Shown: positions 1 to 8,232, counted from the stretch's first letter. The stretch is 64,000 nucleotides of DNA from an uncultured Oscillospiraceae bacterium (GCA_910584715.1 CAJUAN010000010.1:22116-86115); one strand, 5' to 3'. Numbers and translations: made by a program. Notes: a model not told the origin generated them from the letters alone.

Positions 1-71
1 GAGTCTATAAGGCTCTGTGGGAGGCTCAGGCGGAATACTACAAGGATACTGCGGGAGACCTGTATGCCTGA
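1..71 (+). CDS. C-terminal end of a gene entering from the left
   Basis: The third frame is open from the window edge to a TGA at 69-71 and reads as an amphipathic C-terminus (VYKALWEAQAEYYKD followed by TAGDLYA). The residue usage (Lys, Glu, Ala, Tyr) resembles the helical tail of secreted or cytoplasmic enzymes here, whereas the other two frames read as Arg/Cys-rich noise. Only 22 residues are visible, so no family can be named. A solute-binding protein tail is possible but not supported by any motif. Confidence 0.5.
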   Translation, partial: VYKALWEAQAEYYKDTAGDLYA

Positions 72-250
72 ACCGGAATGCAGTCTTGCGGCTCCGCAAC
101 AACGGCGGCGCGCATATAAGCCTAAGAGCCGCGCTGCCAATGAAATGCATATTTGTCTTTTATTCCTTTTTTAACGCTGTTTGTCCGTTATATATTGAAT
201 TATGCGCTGTCCGGCACAATAATAAGAAGAATAGGATCTGTCGGCTTGGG

Positions 251-279
251 TTGTCCGAAGATCCGTTCTGAAGTATAAT
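251..279 (+). promoter_or_regulatory. sigma-A type promoter for the 304-756 gene
   Basis: TTGTCC (251-256) and TATAAT (274-279) are separated by 17 bases, ending 24 bases before the ATG at 304. A weaker TTGAAT-17-AATAAT pair lies at 195-223. Confidence 0.5.
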
Positions 280-303
280 AATGTTGAAAGCCGGGTAGAT
301 GCT

Positions 304-756
304 ATGGGAAAATACGACGTGTTTATTTCAATTTGCGTCGGCGCGGATACGCCTGAAAATTCGGACATCATAAAAATACGCAAAGCAGTCGACAGGATCG
401 CTGAGAGGTACAGCATTGCGGAAGATACATATGGAACGGAGAATGCATATTCCGATACGGGACATGGCTTCCGCAAAGCTATAAATTCGTCTCTGTGTTC
501 GATCATTATAGTTCCGTCGGGGGATATGAGCGGATTTATGGCTCCTATCATGCATACCCTTGTCAAAAATAAAAAGCTGTGCGTTCTTATTCTGGATAGG
601 GATTCCCAGAACGTACAGCTCGAGGTAAAGGCGGACGGCTATGAAAACGTGACCGTTGACGGCAGGACTTCAAACGCTGATTATTTTGAGCTTTTCAACA
701 GCTTTATTGCTTCCGCCAAAAAGGAAGATGAGCTTTTGTGCGGAAACTGCCCGTAA
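304..756 (+). CDS. small conserved protein with TIR/Rossmann-like start, function unknown
   Basis: A 150-residue soluble protein without signal peptide or membrane segment. It opens with KYDVFIS, which resembles the first strand and box 1 of TIR domains. An amphipathic helix follows (IRKAVDRIAERY), then hydrophobic strands SIIIVPSGD and KLCVLILDRD, so an alternating alpha/beta fold is likely. The catalytic Glu context of NADase TIR domains cannot be recognised with confidence, and the protein is about the size of one such domain. It stands alone between its own promoter and terminator, upstream of the ECF sigma operon. TIR relationship is inference; a flavodoxin-like or nucleotide-binding fold is equally possible. 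Confidence 0.6.
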   Translation: MGKYDVFISICVGADTPENSDIIKIRKAVDRIAERYSIAEDTYGTENAYSDTGHGFRKAINSSLCSIIIVPSGDMSGFMAPIMHTLVKNKKLCVLILDRDSQNVQLEVKADGYENVTVDGRTSNADYFELFNSFIASAKKEDELLCGNCP

Positions 757-817
757 ATTCCCGCGCTTAATTATTCAATATAAGAGTGAACGCGCTGCGT
801 CGTATGTTCCGAAAAGG

Positions 818-857
818 AAAGAGACTGAACAGATATTATTCTGCCCGGTCTCTTTTT
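818..857 (+). terminator. rho-independent terminator after 304-756
   Basis: The arms AAAGAGAC (818-825) and GTCTCTTT (848-855) enclose an imperfect inner stem and are followed by a T run. Confidence 0.6.
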
Positions 858-943
858 GCATTTTCGCTTTTTTTACATACCCGGGAATACTGCGGCGGCT
901 CCGCACGCGGGGCAGCGCATTGTTTCTTTATTTAAAAATAATT

Positions 944-972
944 TTGCTGAAGCGCAAGCGATCCGGTATAAA
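944..972 (+). promoter_or_regulatory. candidate promoter of the ECF sigma operon
   Basis: TTGCTG (944-949), 17 bases, TATAAA (967-972); the sigma-factor ATG is at 1016 behind a strong AAAGGGGG ribosome site. Autoregulated ECF promoters usually carry an AACC-type -35; none was obvious here. Confidence 0.4.
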
Positions 973-1015
973 ACCGTACTTATTAAGTGAAAGGAAAAGA
1001 AAGGGGGTCGGCGGT

Positions 1016-1564
1016 ATGGACGACAGCGGCATAATCTCGCTGTTTACGGAGCGTTCCGAGGAAGCTGTGCGGGAGACTAAGCTCAGATACGGACGGCTGG
1101 TTTTTTCCGTCGCAATGCGTATCTTAGGCAGCGAAGCCGACGCGGAGGAGTGCGAAAATGATGCCTATATGGCAGCATGGAACGCTATTCCTCCCGAAAA
1201 GCCGGTGAACTTCAGGGCGTTCCTGCTTAGGATAGCAAGGAACCTTGCGCTGAAAAGGTACGAATACTTAACCGCGGAAAAGCGTAATCCGAACACGGCG
1301 GTGTCTCTTGAGGAGCTGGGAGAGTGCGCCTCGGACGAAAGCGCGGCTGTACGGTACTCCGAGAGGGAGCTTGCCGATGTGATGAACAAATTTCTCGGCT
1401 CGCTTGAGGAGGAGAACCGCAGGGTCTTTATGCTCAGGTACTGGTACTTCATGCCCGTGCGGGACATATGCGAAAGGTGCGGCATAAGCAAGAGCAAGGC
1501 GGAATCAATGCTGTTCCGCACGAGAAAAAAGCTGAAAAAATATCTGGAGGAGGAAGGGCTTTGA
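1016..1564 (+). CDS. ECF-type RNA polymerase sigma factor
   Basis: A 182-residue sigma-70 family factor. It would bind core RNA polymerase and direct it to stress or envelope promoters. Region 2 is seen in the first half (AMRILGSEADAEE, then DAYMAAW, near residues 30-55). Region 4 is in the last 60 residues, with the helix-turn-helix around VRDICERCGISKSKAESMLFR and a basic tail. There is no sigma region 1 or 3, and the length is typical of ECF factors. The ATG at 1016 follows AAAGGGGGTCGGCGGT; longer upstream reading is possible but would add a Cys/Phe-rich stretch with no homology look. The stop codon overlaps the TTG start of the next gene, so translation is coupled to its presumed anti-sigma partner. 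Confidence 0.9.
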   Translation: MDDSGIISLFTERSEEAVRETKLRYGRLVFSVAMRILGSEADAEECENDAYMAAWNAIPPEKPVNFRAFLLRIARNLALKRYEYLTAEKRNPNTAVSLEELGECASDESAAVRYSERELADVMNKFLGSLEEENRRVFMLRYWYFMPVRDICERCGISKSKAESMLFRTRKKLKKYLEEEGL

Positions 1565-3630
1565 ACAGAAAGGAAATCGAGAAAATGGTCTCCCTCGCGG
1601 ACGACGGCTATATTGCGGAAATGTTCACGGCAAGGCTGTACGAGCGTAAACGTCACGGAACGGCGTGGATAGCGGCTGCGGCGGCGATCGCGGTAGCCGT
1701 GGGAGCGGCAGCCGTAGCCGTGAATACGTCGGACAGCAATAAAATGACTGCCGATCTGCATGACCTTATCACCGAAACGGAGACGGACACGTCCGCCCTT
1801 GAAAGCACAGCGGCATCGCAGGAAACGCAAGAAACGCTGCATTCGTGGGGATACCTAACAAACAAAAAGGGCTATTTCAAAAACAAACCCGACGACGAAG
1901 CGGAATACTACTACGATCTGCTTGAACGGAATTTAGACTTTACAACGGACGGCCCCGTGTACCGCTTTACACCCGAGTATTTGGAGGAAATAACCCGCTT
2001 TACTCCCGAATATCTTGAAGACCCGTTCCGCTTTGAAAGAAAGGATTTCCTCAATATAGAGGGCGGCTTGCAGTGCTCCGAAAACAATGTTCCGCTGTAC
2101 GCGGGCATAAGGCTCTATAACAGCGATACAGATAACCTGCCTATGGTGCACATGGTCTTTTATTCGGACGGCAGCCATTTGGCAGGGTTTGACAAAAGCC
2201 GGTACACCTCCGAGATTTACGGCGATACCGCCCTTTACGGCTTCGACCTCTCCGAGGAAAAGGACGGCAGCAAGCTTTTAGCCTGCTGGAGGTCGGGGGA
2301 TACCAACTATATGTTTGCATCACGCGATCTCGGCGTTGATAATTTTTTGGAAGTTATCTCGATGTATACCAATTACTTTCGTCAGGGCGATAATAACCTT
2401 ATGTACGTTGAGGACGATTTTACCCTTGACAGCTTTGACCTGGACAGCGGAGCCGTACGAACGGTCAGCTCCTACAAGGGAGCTTCGGAAATGAACCGGG
2501 ACAGTGTTTTTGCCGGCTACGTTCCCGACGGTTCGCCTTTTGCGGGACTCAGCCTTTACGGTACTCCGCAGGATCAGAATTACGAGGAAGCCAATATTGG
2601 CGGCGAAACGATTTATAAAAGGTACCGTCAGCTTTTTGCCGATCACGAAAGCTACGATATAGGAAACGGCAGCGAAAAAATTTATATTTCATTGATTTAC
2701 GAGTGGGACGCCCAAAATACCATGACCGATTCAAGAAGTAATTACCCTGTCGTTCTCCTTGAGGAGATAACCCCCGAAAAGCTTGACGAGATAAGGACAG
2801 ATGAGGACAATCGGGGAAAATACTATTTTGTTATCCCCGTGAATGACTTCACAATTACAGTGCTTGCGTCCTGCGAGCGGGAACAGCTTCTTGAAGCTAT
2901 AGACGCGATCCGCTCACAGGGCGGCAGCGTAACAAGGCTGTCCCTTGCGGAGGCGAATTCCGAAACGCCTTTTGCGGGGTATATCCCGCAGTCGGATTCC
3001 ATAGAGGGGCTTGACCTTGCGGGGGTGATAAAGGATACTTCCAAAAGGGAAGAGCTCCGCGTGATGTACCGCGGCGAGAACAGGCTGCGCGAGACGGAAT
3101 ACGTTCATTTTTACTATATAAACGGGCTGCGCAGACTGACAGACAGCTCGGGACAGCCTTTGCCGGTCGTTGAATCTCCCGAAGAGCTTTCAGTCCAAAA
3201 GCTCGAAAATATAAAGAAGCTGGGCAGCGGCGACCTGACAAAGCACAGCTTCTATCTTAACATAAACGAAGCGGGGTTCTGTATCCGCGTGGAGGCTCTC
3301 TGTTCAAGCGAAAAGCTGATGAAATTTTTCGAGGATATGGGGATATTGCAGACTCCCGAAACAGCCGCTATTCTTGAGGATGAAGCGCGCCGTTTGTTTG
3401 AAGAAGAGGAGAAAGCCCGACGTGAGCTTGAAGAGGAGAAAGTCCGCCTTAAACATGAAACGGAAAAGCTTCCCGAAACGGTGACGTACAACGGCAGGGA
3501 ATTTCTGCGTACCGCTTTGTCGGAGGAGACCCTCGAATGGCTCGACTGGTACAACTCGCTTTCCGAGGAGGAGCGGCTTACGGTAAGCTATGAGCCGGAG
3601 GAGTTGAGTTATTTGCAGTACAGATTTTAA
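1561..3630 (+). CDS. membrane-anchored anti-sigma-like protein with large external region
   Basis: A 689-residue protein starting at TTG 1561, which overlaps the sigma-factor stop and has GGAGGAGG eight bases upstream. The short N-terminal part (MNRKEIEKMVSLADDGYIAE) resembles the cytoplasmic segment of many clostridial ECF anti-sigma proteins. One Ala-rich membrane helix follows at about residues 38-58, then about 620 residues predicted outside. The external part holds an 11-residue tandem duplication (RFTPEYLE twice) and two divergent modules opening with FAGYVPDG and FAGYIPQS (near residues 318 and 472). A Glu/Arg/Lys coiled-coil stretch lies near residue 610-640. It probably senses an envelope or extracellular signal and holds the sigma factor; the sensing domains match no family I recognise. 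Confidence 0.7.
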   Translation: MNRKEIEKMVSLADDGYIAEMFTARLYERKRHGTAWIAAAAAIAVAVGAAAVAVNTSDSNKMTADLHDLITETETDTSALESTAASQETQETLHSWGYLTNKKGYFKNKPDDEAEYYYDLLERNLDFTTDGPVYRFTPEYLEEITRFTPEYLEDPFRFERKDFLNIEGGLQCSENNVPLYAGIRLYNSDTDNLPMVHMVFYSDGSHLAGFDKSRYTSEIYGDTALYGFDLSEEKDGSKLLACWRSGDTNYMFASRDLGVDNFLEVISMYTNYFRQGDNNLMYVEDDFTLDSFDLDSGAVRTVSSYKGASEMNRDSVFAGYVPDGSPFAGLSLYGTPQDQNYEEANIGGETIYKRYRQLFADHESYDIGNGSEKIYISLIYEWDAQNTMTDSRSNYPVVLLEEITPEKLDEIRTDEDNRGKYYFVIPVNDFTITVLASCEREQLLEAIDAIRSQGGSVTRLSLAEANSETPFAGYIPQSDSIEGLDLAGVIKDTSKREELRVMYRGENRLRETEYVHFYYINGLRRLTDSSGQPLPVVESPEELSVQKLENIKKLGSGDLTKHSFYLNINEAGFCIRVEALCSSEKLMKFFEDMGILQTPETAAILEDEARRLFEEEEKARRELEEEKVRLKHETEKLPETVTYNGREFLRTALSEETLEWLDWYNSLSEEERLTVSYEPEELSYLQYRF
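1963..2028 (+). repeat. 33-bp in-frame tandem duplication
   Basis: Two adjacent 33-base units (1963-1995 and 1996-2028) encode RFTPEYLEEIT and RFTPEYLEDPF. The amino-acid match is 8 of 8 at the front while third codon positions differ, so the duplication is old and retained. Confidence 0.8.
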
Positions 3631-3632
3631 AT

Positions 3633-3682
3633 AAAAAATACCCGATACACATCAGCCATGCCTTCGTATCGGGTATTTTTTA
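3633..3682. terminator. bidirectional terminator between convergent genes
   Basis: AAAAAATACCCGATAC (3633-3648) pairs with GTATCGGGTATTTTT (3666-3680), giving T runs on both strands. It serves the plus-strand anti-sigma gene and the minus-strand gene ending at 3701. Confidence 0.9.
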
Positions 3683-3700
3683 ATTATTTTCGGCTTAACA

Positions 3701-4465
3701 TCAAATCTCGATATCCGTATAGCCTTTGGGGATATCGAATTCCGAATCATTTACCTTGAACGAAACGCTGAAGCATACGCTCAGGTCGTCCGCCGACATT
3801 GCAACGGGGTTGCCGCTGGAATTGAACAGGAAGCTGAATTTTCCGCTCTTGCTTCCCTCGAATTCTTCATAGTAATATATCTTATCGTTGCTCTTGAATT
3901 TAAAAAGCTTGCCCTTGGTCTTATCGGTAACGCCCAGGTCGTCAGACATATAATCGTCGTTATCGAAAGTCATGAATGTTCCTACCATCTCGTCGATCAT
4001 ATCCTCATAGCCAAGGTCCTCCGTCATGGGCATGGTGATCTTCTGCTTGTCAGCCACGGAAAGCAGGGTCATTTTATCGGGATCCATGTAGATCGCTACT
4101 CCGGTTCCGTCCTCGTAGGCAACGGTCTTGATCTTTTGACCCTTATAGGCTACCGATATGATGTTGTCCTTGTCGATAATATTGGCAAGGAACTGCGGCT
4201 CCTTACTGTTGAAAGCTTTGAGTTGGTTTTCGTAGAATTTCTTTGTTCTTGACTTGCTGAAAGAAACCGTATTTTTAGCTTCCTTTTCGCCGTATTTTTC
4301 CAGCCACTTGATGTAATTTGAATTGTACTTCGCTGACGTAAGAGCTTTGGTATCGCTCCAGACGGTATTTTTTGCCGCAGAAGCGGAAACGCCGAGGATC
4401 ATTGTAACGCAGAGCACTGCGGATACAACGGAAAATAAAACCTTTTTGAATTTGCGGGATATCAT
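3701..4465 (-). CDS. secreted protein, first of two tandem paralogues
   Basis: A 254-residue protein starting at ATG 4465 behind AAGGAGG. It has a classical signal peptide (basic start RKFKK, hydrophobic core, cleavage near SASAA around residue 30). No catalytic motif, lipobox or membrane anchor is visible, so it should be exported free. The mature part shares layout and motifs with the next gene: a Lys-rich SKSRTKKFYE segment, a central YMDPDKMTL strand, and a C-terminal YYEEFEG, FLFN, FSVSFKVND series ending in a hydrophilic tail. The fold looks rich in beta strands. Function is unknown; it has its own promoter and ends at a shared terminator. Confidence 0.75.
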   Translation of the reverse strand: MISRKFKKVLFSVVSAVLCVTMILGVSASAAKNTVWSDTKALTSAKYNSNYIKWLEKYGEKEAKNTVSFSKSRTKKFYENQLKAFNSKEPQFLANIIDKDNIISVAYKGQKIKTVAYEDGTGVAIYMDPDKMTLLSVADKQKITMPMTEDLGYEDMIDEMVGTFMTFDNDDYMSDDLGVTDKTKGKLFKFKSNDKIYYYEEFEGSKSGKFSFLFNSSGNPVAMSADDLSVCFSVSFKVNDSEFDIPKGYTDIEI

Positions 4466-4512
4466 TGATTTTTCCTCCTTAAAATAATAAAAGTACAGTT
4501 TTACATAACTAT

Positions 4513-4541
4513 ATTTTAACACTATATAATTAATTTGTCAA
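4513..4541 (-). promoter_or_regulatory. promoter of secreted paralogue 1
   Basis: On the minus strand TTGACA (4541-4536), 17 bases, TAAAAT (4518-4513). The AT-rich spacer begins AATTAATTATAT and is close to the spacer before the second paralogue. Confidence 0.75.
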
Positions 4542-4620
4542 TAAAAACATTAAAATAATATTAAAAAATGTTTTTGGGAGTGACATATTTTACCGTATTG
4601 CTGTAAGCGCCCGCAGCAGA

Positions 4621-5376
4621 TCACGAGTAAAATCTGTCAGGATCAACGAGCTTATAATCCGAGGGCATTTTAAAATCCGAATCGTCGACGCTGAAAGAAA
4701 TATTTATGCATATACATTCGGCGCCGTCTCCAACAGCAAGTATCTGTCCGTCCTCATTGAACAGGAAGCCTACCTCTTCGACTTCTTCGTATATGTAGAC
4801 GCTGCGGTTGCTTTTGAACTTGCAGGTCTTTATTCTTGCCGAGTCGTCAACATTCGTTACATAGGTGTTCAGGAACTTCGGAATCGACTCAGCAATCTCA
4901 AATATTTCGTCAAAATCTTCCTCGCTTATTTGAAAGGAAGTCATTTCTTTGGTTACGGAGTTATACTCTGACGCTTTTTCGGGTTCGATATAAATTGCCC
5001 ACACAGCGTCATCGTTGTTTTCCAAAGAAACCATTTTTAACTTATCTTCGGTATATGCCATCGATGCCAGTTCGTTTTCCGAAGCCATTTCAAACTTATA
5101 TTGCCTGATATCTGACGTGTCCGCAAAAATAGAGGTCTCTATAAATTTTTTTGTTTTTGATTTGCCGTACGCTACCGTTTTATACTTGTCATTTTCAAAG
5201 CACTTATTAAGCAGTTTTGCGTACTGACGATCGTATTTTATAACGGCAAAATCCTCCGCGCCGCAGAGCGCAGGCTGTTTTTCCTTTGCGGAAACGGAAA
5301 TTCCGGCAGCTGCCGTAATGCAAATAAACGCCGCTGCAACGGCGGCCGCTATTTTTTTCAGCTTTTTTATACTCAT
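4621..5376 (-). CDS. secreted protein, second tandem paralogue
   Basis: A 251-residue exported protein, ATG 5376 behind GGGGAGG. The signal peptide has KKLKK followed by an Ala-rich core and a likely cleavage site after SVSA near residue 30. It matches the neighbour 3701-4465 in order of motifs: GKSKTKKFIET, IYIEPEKAS, VYIYEEVEE, VGFLFNEDG, ISFSVDDSDF and a short charged end. The pair therefore arose by duplication and has diverged widely. No enzyme signature is seen. Each copy has its own promoter with a very similar spacer, which suggests common control. Confidence 0.75.
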   Translation of the reverse strand: MSIKKLKKIAAAVAAAFICITAAAGISVSAKEKQPALCGAEDFAVIKYDRQYAKLLNKCFENDKYKTVAYGKSKTKKFIETSIFADTSDIRQYKFEMASENELASMAYTEDKLKMVSLENNDDAVWAIYIEPEKASEYNSVTKEMTSFQISEEDFDEIFEIAESIPKFLNTYVTNVDDSARIKTCKFKSNRSVYIYEEVEEVGFLFNEDGQILAVGDGAECICINISFSVDDSDFKMPSDYKLVDPDRFYS

Positions 5377-5409
5377 AGATGAGTCCTCCCCTAAAAATAT
5401 TACAGTCAA

Positions 5410-5438
5410 ATAATAACATATAAATATAAATTTGTCAA
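5410..5438 (-). promoter_or_regulatory. promoter of secreted paralogue 2
   Basis: Minus-strand TTGACA (5438-5433), 17 bases, TATTAT (5415-5410). The spacer AATTTATATTTATATGT is close to that of paralogue 1. Confidence 0.75.
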
Positions 5439-5560
5439 TAAATTTTAATAATTCGGCAAAGCGTTTAAACGAAAAATGTAAATTTTTTGTGAATCAGCGT
5501 AAACATCTTAAACTTATTGCAGAAACGGACGATATATACAATAAGAATAATTGCCGCAAA

Positions 5561-5593
5561 CGGCATAAACAAGCATAAGCAAACATAAGCAGC
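5561..5593 (+). repeat. phased GCATAA hexamer-like repeat in a 5' leader
   Basis: The stretch CATAAACAAGCATAAGC followed by AAACATAAGCAGC repeats a six-base AAGCAT/AAGCAA theme about five times, just upstream of the ribosome site of the gene at 5613. Similar arrays lie at 7991, 30811 and 31183. Confidence 0.55.
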
Positions 5594-5612
5594 GTACTTA
5601 GGGGGCGTCATA

Positions 5613-6530
5613 ATGGATTTCATGTATTCCTGTTCGGTGAACAATTATATAAAAACCATGGATATGCAGGTGAAATGGCAGAATAAAAAAAAGGACGGAA
5701 ACTTTTCCGCCGACGGCATAAAGTCCGCTTCCGAGTTGGCTGAGAAGCAGAAAAACAAAATGCGGGAAAAAACCCAAAAAGCCGGCGGCAGCGAAAGCTC
5801 TGACAGCACGGAAAAAGACGACTATAAGGACAAAATACTGAAAAGCATTAACGAAAAACTCAACCGGGGCGACAGGCTCACTTCCTCGGAGAAGCGGTAC
5901 CTTCAGCAGAAAGACCCGCAGGCGTACCAAAAGGTCCTTGACGTGGAAAGAGAGCAGGTCTTTTATGAGAGTCAGCTCAGACGGTGCAGGACAAAGGACG
6001 AGTTCCACAAGCTGAGAATGCTGCGGACTGTTTCGTCTTTAAGCGCAATAAAATCGGCGCAGAACAATTCAAGTCTTTCTTCGGACGATAAGCTTGCTGT
6101 AGCCGCAGGCGAGCAGCAGAAAAACGCCGCTATGGAAAGGTCGGAAAAGGAATTCATAAAGCGCGGGGAGCTGTCAAGCCTGCCCACTCAGGCGGAATGC
6201 ATCGCCGCCGCAAAAAAGCTTGCCGAGGCAAGGCGTGCGGAAAAGAAGCCAAAGGATAAGACAGTCAAGAAAAAGGTGGTTCAGAAGAAGTCCGAGTCCG
6301 TCAAAAAGAAAGACGGAAAAACGGATAAAAAGGATACCAAAAAGGTAAAGACCGTTACCGTCAAGAAAAAGAATTACACGCTCAAACGCAAGATAACCCG
6401 CGCCGAAGCGGAGCAGTCCTACGTTGTGAGAAAGGTGAAGAAAGCCATGAAGCGGGGAGGCATAGGCATATACGGAACGGCGTTGTCCTCCGCGGGCAAT
6501 ATTGTTAAAAGGCTGAACGTAAAGGCGTAA
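5613..6530 (+). CDS. lysine-rich cytoplasmic protein, function unknown
   Basis: A 305-residue soluble protein, ATG 5613 after TTAGGGGG. The first 20 residues (MDFMYSCSVNNYIKTMDMQV) are followed by long charged helices. A segment from about residue 70 to 110 (EKLNRGDRLTSSEKRYLQQ, then DPQAYQKVLD) looks structured. Residues 200-265 are an extreme Lys/Val/Thr-rich tract (KKPKDKTVKKKVVQKK type). The end is KKAMKRGGIGIYGTALSSAG. No signal peptide or membrane helix is seen. The basic tract suggests nucleic-acid or polyanion binding, but no family is recognised. It is single, with its own terminator. Confidence 0.7.
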   Translation: MDFMYSCSVNNYIKTMDMQVKWQNKKKDGNFSADGIKSASELAEKQKNKMREKTQKAGGSESSDSTEKDDYKDKILKSINEKLNRGDRLTSSEKRYLQQKDPQAYQKVLDVEREQVFYESQLRRCRTKDEFHKLRMLRTVSSLSAIKSAQNNSSLSSDDKLAVAAGEQQKNAAMERSEKEFIKRGELSSLPTQAECIAAAKKLAEARRAEKKPKDKTVKKKVVQKKSESVKKKDGKTDKKDTKKVKTVTVKKKNYTLKRKITRAEAEQSYVVRKVKKAMKRGGIGIYGTALSSAGNIVKRLNVKA

Positions 6531-6549
6531 CGCAAAAGCATTGAATTAA

Positions 6550-6591
6550 GTCCCGACTGGTACAAGAGACCCGTCGGGACGTTTTGTTTTT
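6550..6591 (+). terminator. rho-independent terminator
   Basis: GTCCCGAC (6550-6557) pairs with GTCGGGAC (6573-6580), followed by GTTTTGTTTTT. It ends the lysine-rich gene and lies next to the convergent GH4-like gene. Confidence 0.9.
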
Positions 6592-6595
6592 ATTA

Positions 6596-7966
6596 TCAGC
6601 AGTAGTAGATCAGGTGCGCCCTGACCGCCGAAAGCATTTCCTTGTAAAGTTCCGTTGCGTCGTTAAGATCCACCGACATGAGCGGGTCGTTCAGGAACGC
6701 GTTGAACGCGATGTCCAGGTCTTTTTCCGTTACCGATCTGACGATAGTTTTCTGGTTCATAACATGGCGTATGGTAAGACCGTACAACTCGTCGGTAAGT
6801 CTTCCCGCTGCGACTGGTCTGACGGAATTTCTGCTTATTAGCGCGTTGGTATGAACTATCGAGCCTATGGGAAGATTCTCCACCTGTCCGCTGTTGCGCA
6901 TACAAACGTTGGTGATAAGATTTCCCTGACCTATCAGGGCGCGTATCTGCATAGCGCATTCCGTAGAGCTTCCGCCCACTCTTAGGAGCTCGCCGCCGTT
7001 CATAAGATTTTTGACCCGTCCTATCTTGTCCAGCTTCAGCTTTTTAAGATAATTTACCGTGGTCTGGCTGAACTTCCAGCTTGAAATGGTCTTGGGGGAG
7101 CTTGTGTACCATGCGGGACAAAAGTCTGCTGCAAGCCTGTCGGGAACGGCGGGTATGCAGCCGTACCTAAGAAACAGGTCGAATTTTATTTTATTCGCCG
7201 AGGCGAAAGGATTAACCTTGTATTCGTTGGGCTTTATCTCGTAACCGCTGCCGTAGTATTTTTCGGCGTACTCCCTGAACAGGGGCATTATATTTTTTCC
7301 GTCGTAGGTGACTTCGTTGAACCAGCTGAAGCCGCCTATTCCGATAAGATTGTACTTTATGTCCCGCCTGCGTATGGGCTGGATTTCAAATTCCTTTTCG
7401 CATATATTGGCGAGAAGCTCCAGCGCGGGGAAAAGCTCGTTCGTCGAGCCGAACAGCTTTATTTCGGGGAACACCTCGTACATCATCAGCATACACGCTG
7501 ACATGGGGTTGGACATATTTATCACCCATGCTTCGGGACATATTTTTTTGATCAGCTCCGTGTATTTTATATAGACGGGAAGCGTTTTCAGCGCCCGTAT
7601 CAGTCCCGACGGTCCGGTCTGCTCTCCCACCGCCTGATAAATGCCGTAGGTTTCAGGCAGATGCATTTCAGTGACCATTTCCTCTATTGAACCCTGGGTA
7701 AAGGACATTATGACGATGTCCGCATTGGCAAGCGCGTCCTCGGGAGTCTCGGAGGCAAGGTAAATTATATCGCTCTTGCAGTCCGGATGTTCGCGGAGCT
7801 TGTTTCCTATGGTCTCGTTTGCAAGGGCAAGCTGCTTGTCCACATCGTAAAGCCTGACCTCGGCGCATATTTCCTCGGCGGCAAGCTCGGAAAATATCTT
7901 CCAGCCGTAGTTTACGGAGCCTCCTCCTATATATGCAATAACGATCCTTTTATCCTTAGTTACCAT
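6596..7966 (-). CDS. GH4-family-like NAD-dependent glycosidase relative with altered metal site
   Basis: A 456-residue protein, ATG 7966 with AAGGAAC upstream. The N-terminal Rossmann signature IGGGSVNYG and the NMSNPMSACM segment place it in the GH4 alpha-glucosidase/galacturonase/6-phospho-glucosidase family. These enzymes use NAD and a Mn ion and act by redox elimination in the cytoplasm. Where family members usually carry a GxCH motif, this one reads LFGSTNEL. Where they carry a GxNH motif, it reads IGIGGFSWF. Both expected metal ligands (Cys and His) therefore seem absent, judged by eye. NAD binding looks intact. It may be a divergent enzyme with another metal arrangement, or a non-catalytic relative. 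Monocistronic, with its own promoter. Confidence 0.75.
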   Translation of the reverse strand: MVTKDKRIVIAYIGGGSVNYGWKIFSELAAEEICAEVRLYDVDKQLALANETIGNKLREHPDCKSDIIYLASETPEDALANADIVIMSFTQGSIEEMVTEMHLPETYGIYQAVGEQTGPSGLIRALKTLPVYIKYTELIKKICPEAWVINMSNPMSACMLMMYEVFPEIKLFGSTNELFPALELLANICEKEFEIQPIRRRDIKYNLIGIGGFSWFNEVTYDGKNIMPLFREYAEKYYGSGYEIKPNEYKVNPFASANKIKFDLFLRYGCIPAVPDRLAADFCPAWYTSSPKTISSWKFSQTTVNYLKKLKLDKIGRVKNLMNGGELLRVGGSSTECAMQIRALIGQGNLITNVCMRNSGQVENLPIGSIVHTNALISRNSVRPVAAGRLTDELYGLTIRHVMNQKTIVRSVTEKDLDIAFNAFLNDPLMSVDLNDATELYKEMLSAVRAHLIYYC

Positions 7967-7990
7967 AAGACCTGTTCCTTTCGTGATGAT

Positions 7991-8032
7991 CCTGCGCCTG
8001 CTGTGATTGCTGCGATTGCTGTGTTTGTCATG
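7991..8032 (-). repeat. phased CAGCAN hexamer-like repeat in a leader
   Basis: On the minus strand the leader of the GH4-like gene reads as steps of CACAGCAAT, CGCAGCAAT, CACAGCAGG, CGCAGG. The plus-strand core TGCGCCTGCTGTG (13 bases) recurs exactly at 31184-31196 inside another gene. Confidence 0.6.
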
Positions 8033-8081
8033 CCTGTACATTTAACAAAAAATAAATACATAAATACATACCGCTACATAT

Positions 8082-8110
8082 ATTATTGTACAAAAACACG
8101 CTTTTGTCAA
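8082..8110 (-). promoter_or_regulatory. promoter of the GH4-like gene
   Basis: Minus-strand TTGACA (8110-8105), 17 bases, AATAAT (8087-8082). The leader is about 110 bases and includes the CAGCA repeat. Confidence 0.7.
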
Positions 8111-8232
8111 GCTTTTTTCCAAAAAATATAAATTTTGGCAGCGGAAACGGAACGCTTTTCCGCTTTATTTGTCATTATAAATAATAAGTGTCAATTAATA
8201 TATGATAAAATGTAAAAAGTGTGCAAATGTCC

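Noticed and set aside
656..1015. Upstream extension of the ECF sigma factor
   Set aside because: The extra residues are low-quality, cross a terminator and a promoter, and the ATG at 1016 has a strong ribosome site.
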